A DNA stretch of 64,000 nt from Thainema sp966674685 (GTDB taxonomy: Bacteria > Cyanobacteriota > Cyanobacteriia > Phormidesmidales > Phormidesmidaceae): the NCBI GenBank assembly GCA_966674685.1, contig CBKWJC010000018.1, positions 18,591-82,590 of the forward strand, given 5' to 3'. This document shows positions 61,715 to 64,000 of the stretch, piece after piece (position 1 is the first letter of the stretch; every line of letters begins with the position of its first letter). Position numbers and translations under genes: made by a program. The notes below the pieces were generated by a model. It was not told the origin of the DNA, ran no database searches, and saw only the letters and a program-made list of their open reading frames with translations.

Positions 61715-62506
61715 CTATATGGTTCCTTGCTCTTTGATGGCGACTCGTGCAGCTGTCCGCAGAATCTGTCCCGCCAGCACCGCAGCGCCAAATCCATTGT
61801 CAATATTCACGACGCCGATACCTGCCGCGCAGGAGTTGAGCATCGTCAGCAGGGCCGCAAGGCCGTTAAAACTGGCCCCGTAGCCAATGCTGGTCGGTAC
61901 CGCAATCACCGGACAGTCGGCCATGCCTGCCACGACGCTGGGCAGCGCGCCTTCCATGCCCGCCACTACAATCAGCACGTCCGCTGACTGCACCACGTGG
62001 CGATTGTTCAGCAAACGGTGAATTCCGGCCACACCCACATCCCAGAGCCGCTTCACCTCAAAGCCAGATAGCTCTGCCGTGATTGCCGCTTCTTCCGCCA
62101 CCGCTAAATCTGCCGTTCCTGCCGACAGAATGCTGATCACACCGGGATGACGCGGCTTAATTTCCGCTTCCACTAGGGCACAGATGCGCGACTGGGCATA
62201 GTAGTGCAGTTCTGGGATTTCCGCTTGCAGTTGAGCATAGACCTCCGGCTCGATCCGGGTTGCCATCACGACCGGGTTGCGGCTCCGCATGGCGTTGATG
62301 ATGCCGACAATTTGCTCCGGCGTTTTCCCAGGCCCCCAAATCACCTCTGGGAAGCCCGTCCGCAGCGATCGGTGATGATCAATGCGGGCATATTCCTCTA
62401 TGGGTTCAAAATCAAAGTGCTTCAGCTTTTCCAGCGCGATCGCAGGATCGATTTTTCCCTGGGCAACGGCTTCGAGTAACTGTTTGAGAACTTCAGGTTG
62501 AGTCAC
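61715..62506 (-). CDS. larB: Nickel-pincer cofactor biosynthesis protein LarB
   Basis: LarB carboxylates and hydrolyses nicotinic acid adenine dinucleotide in the first step of the nickel-pincer cofactor used by lactate racemase and relatives. The 263-residue protein starts with GTG. The C-terminal PurE-like domain (about 120-263) has SAGTADLAVAEEAAITAEL, WDVGVAGIHRL, VVAGMEGALPSVVAGM and PTSIGYGASFNGLAALL. Length and motifs fit LarB. larC and larE are not nearby, so the pathway, if complete, is dispersed. Confidence 0.93.
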   Translation of the reverse strand: MTQPEVLKQLLEAVAQGKIDPAIALEKLKHFDFEPIEEYARIDHHRSLRTGFPEVIWGPGKTPEQIVGIINAMRSRNPVVMATRIEPEVYAQLQAEIPELHYYAQSRICALVEAEIKPRHPGVISILSAGTADLAVAEEAAITAELSGFEVKRLWDVGVAGIHRLLNNRHVVQSADVLIVVAGMEGALPSVVAGMADCPVIAVPTSIGYGASFNGLAALLTMLNSCAAGIGVVNIDNGFGAAVLAGQILRTAARVAIKEQGTI

Positions 62507-62574
62507 GGTTTCGGTTAGTGAATCAGTAGGGTAGACAGTAAGAGTGAGAGTTGAGCGAATTTTGGAGAGCGGTC

Positions 62575-62627
62575 GGGCAGGGGGGCAGGGGAGCAGGGGG
62601 GAATGGGAGCAGGGGAGCGAGGGGGCG
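62575..62627 (+). repeat. G-rich purine repeat, copy 2
   Basis: Irregular tandem of GGGGAGCA-like units (GGGGGCAGGGGAGCAGGGGG...). Lies just beyond the stop codon of the leftward 62638 gene. Four or more G-runs could form a quadruplex. Confidence 0.8.
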
Positions 62628-62637
62628 TTTGTATTAG

Positions 62638-63843
62638 TTAGTCTTTATCATTATCGTCAATGTCTGTATTAACATCTGTCGCGACTTCTGGCTCAGCTTC
62701 GTCTGTATCGTCATCTCCAGCGATATCGTCTTCATTCTCTGCTGATGTGAGGCTAGTCTCTGGCTCAGCGTCAACCGCCGCAAAATTATCCTCTAATTCC
62801 TGAGTCACGTCTGCCGCTGGCTCTGCCACCTCTGGTTCCGCAGTAGGCTGATCAGCCGAATTGGCCTCCTCATCTGATGTCAGCTCGGTTCCTACTGCCA
62901 TCGAACCTTCTTCTTCTGCCAATGCGCGATCAGTGACTTCGATATTCTCGTCTACCGTTTCGTAGACTTCATCCGTTCCAGCCGCAGACTCAACCCACTC
63001 ATCCGATTCATCATGGGATTCATCAGCCGCGATCGCACCCTCATCTCCCTCATCTTCCACTCCAGATTCAGGTTCACTTAGATCTGCTAAATCTGCGATC
63101 GCACCTTCCTCTCCTTCATCCTCACCCCATACATCATCAGCATCTGAAGCGGTATCTGAAGCCCCCAGATTGGCCCCCTCTCCCCCCTGCTCCTCCCGCT
63201 CCCCAAGCTCCCCATCCCGCTTTGGCAAATCAACCGCAGCAGTCTTTGGCTCAGCCTTCAACTGCGGCAAAATCTTCGGAATCCGCAAGCCGATTAGCGT
63301 AAAATCCTGCGGAATCTCCGCCAGTGGATAGGCTTCTGCATTTTCAACTGACTGGGGCGAAACCAGCAGCACATGCAGCACGCTTAAGGGCACTTGTAGA
63401 AACAGGTTGCAGGCCAAAAATGCGATCGCGGCTACTAGCAATCCTACAAGGCGGAGCTGGGAGGAAATCGGCGTAAAGTCTGCCGCAATGGGAGCCAGCT
63501 TGTAGAGCTGCCAGAGTGCCCAGGTCAACACTACGGGCGCAATTAGGGTAAAACCCTTGGCTACAGGCGTTTTGAAAAAGCGAAGCATTTGCCGCTGCTG
63601 GTCGCTCAATTTTTCTGGCTGGAGCGCCACAGCCATCAGGCTAAAAATGTAAAACGGGCGCGTCCACTGCATCCACAGGATTGGCCCAATCCCGATCGCG
63701 GCTAGAATGGCAACTTCCAAAACGGGGGGCAGCAGCGGATAGCCAACCGCTAAACCCAGTAGGCAAACTTCTAGCAGGATCGGCAGCGCAGCGATGCCTG
63801 CCAGATGAATCCACAGATAGGGATCAAGTCGAAACGATTGCAT
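62638..63843 (-). CDS. Low-complexity tail membrane protein
   Basis: The ATG at 63843 (MQSFRLDPYLWIHLAG) is preferred, as family members start here; the longer ORF adds 11 residues. The first about 175 residues carry four or five transmembrane helices (ILLEVCLLGLAVG, VAILAAIGIGPI, LIAPVVLTWALW, LVGLLVAAIAFLACNLFLQ). A conserved segment PQDFTLIGLRIPKILP follows. The last about 190 residues are an acidic Asp/Glu/Ser/Ala tail with repeats of GAIA encoded at HIP1 sites. A G-rich repeat like those in spacers is embedded at 63172-63220 and encodes a GELGEREEQGGEGA stretch. Function unknown. Confidence 0.85.
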   Translation of the reverse strand: MQSFRLDPYLWIHLAGIAALPILLEVCLLGLAVGYPLLPPVLEVAILAAIGIGPILWMQWTRPFYIFSLMAVALQPEKLSDQQRQMLRFFKTPVAKGFTLIAPVVLTWALWQLYKLAPIAADFTPISSQLRLVGLLVAAIAFLACNLFLQVPLSVLHVLLVSPQSVENAEAYPLAEIPQDFTLIGLRIPKILPQLKAEPKTAAVDLPKRDGELGEREEQGGEGANLGASDTASDADDVWGEDEGEEGAIADLADLSEPESGVEDEGDEGAIAADESHDESDEWVESAAGTDEVYETVDENIEVTDRALAEEEGSMAVGTELTSDEEANSADQPTAEPEVAEPAADVTQELEDNFAAVDAEPETSLTSAENEDDIAGDDDTDEAEPEVATDVNTDIDDNDKD

Positions 63844-63898
63844 AAGAATATCCGGTGAATCATTGGAGCGCCTCAATATTTTAAGGGATTGAGTTCAT

Positions 63899-63925
63899 CG
63901 ATTCCGTCTACTCACATCTTGCACC
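63899..63925 (-). repeat. Dispersed GGTGCAAGATGTGA repeat, copy 3
   Basis: Reads GGTGCAAGATGTGAGTAGA then CGGAATCG on the leftward strand, matching copy 1 (19629-19654) in both the core and the GGAATCG end. Confidence 0.5.
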
Positions 63926-64000
63926 CTGCACTTTAATCCACGATCCTAAGGGCTTGTAAAGAAATAGATTCATGGTTTTAGAATAGGCCAATAGGTGCAA

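Noticed and set aside
1..64000. CRISPR arrays, prophage, transposases or defence systems
   Set aside because: No regularly spaced direct repeats, cas-like, phage structural, transposase or restriction-type proteins were seen among the ORFs.

Overview
The window is chromosomal DNA from a cyanobacterium. Diagnostic genes are the sulfolipid pair sqdB/sqdX, the phycobilin lyase cpcT, geranylgeranyl reductase chlP, the photosystem II factor psb27, nblA and a high-light-inducible protein. HIP1 octamers (GCGATCGC) are scattered throughout. GC content looks close to 50%, and gene content resembles Leptolyngbya-like filamentous forms, but the genus is a guess. No rRNA, tRNA, CRISPR array, transposase, prophage or defence locus was recognised.

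Layout. 0-5.3 kb: 3' part of ligA, a hypothetical gene, and a large GAF-GAF-adenylate cyclase. 5.6-11.7 kb: a leftward block with sqdX, sqdB, cpcT, a phytase-like lipoprotein and the acyl-lipid desaturase desC, mostly thylakoid lipids and pigment. 11.7-22 kb: a PLP lyase, chlP, psb27, a HAD phosphatase, hisF, rph, a secreted two-repeat protein and a DNA photolyase. 22.5-25.1 kb: a PAS-GAF histidine kinase, then a compact nblA-hli stress unit. 25.4-35.8 kb: an SDR enzyme, a TonB-like protein, a HAD protein, a cell-wall amidase, two glycoside hydrolases and a VOC protein. 36-46 kb: a zinc-ribbon Ser/Thr kinase with a membrane partner, a LapA-like protein, a Rieske-fused oxidoreductase, a TPR protein, a PEP-CTERM protein and a zinc-ribbon PP2C phosphatase. 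46-54.7 kb: a pseudouridine synthase, sdhA, several conserved hypotheticals and a methyltransferase. 54.7-57.9 kb: an AT-rich accessory island with a broken retropepsin-like gene, a GFA gene between direct repeats, a truncated DUF4926-like ORF and a membrane protein with two calcium-loop motifs. 57.9-64 kb: ppsA, larB and a low-complexity-tail membrane protein.

Most of the sequence is ordinary core genome. The unusual content is in the spacers, which carry several families of small inverted-repeat elements: a 95-bp MITE-like family with matching terminal repeats and variable internal hairpins, a 67-69 bp GC-rich element, hairpins with a shared GTGAAAG-type outer stem, and a G-rich purine repeat that also appears inside a coding sequence. 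No clearly new multi-gene system is visible. The best candidates for further work are the accessory island, the MITE-like family and the nblA-hli unit with its NtcA-like upstream site.
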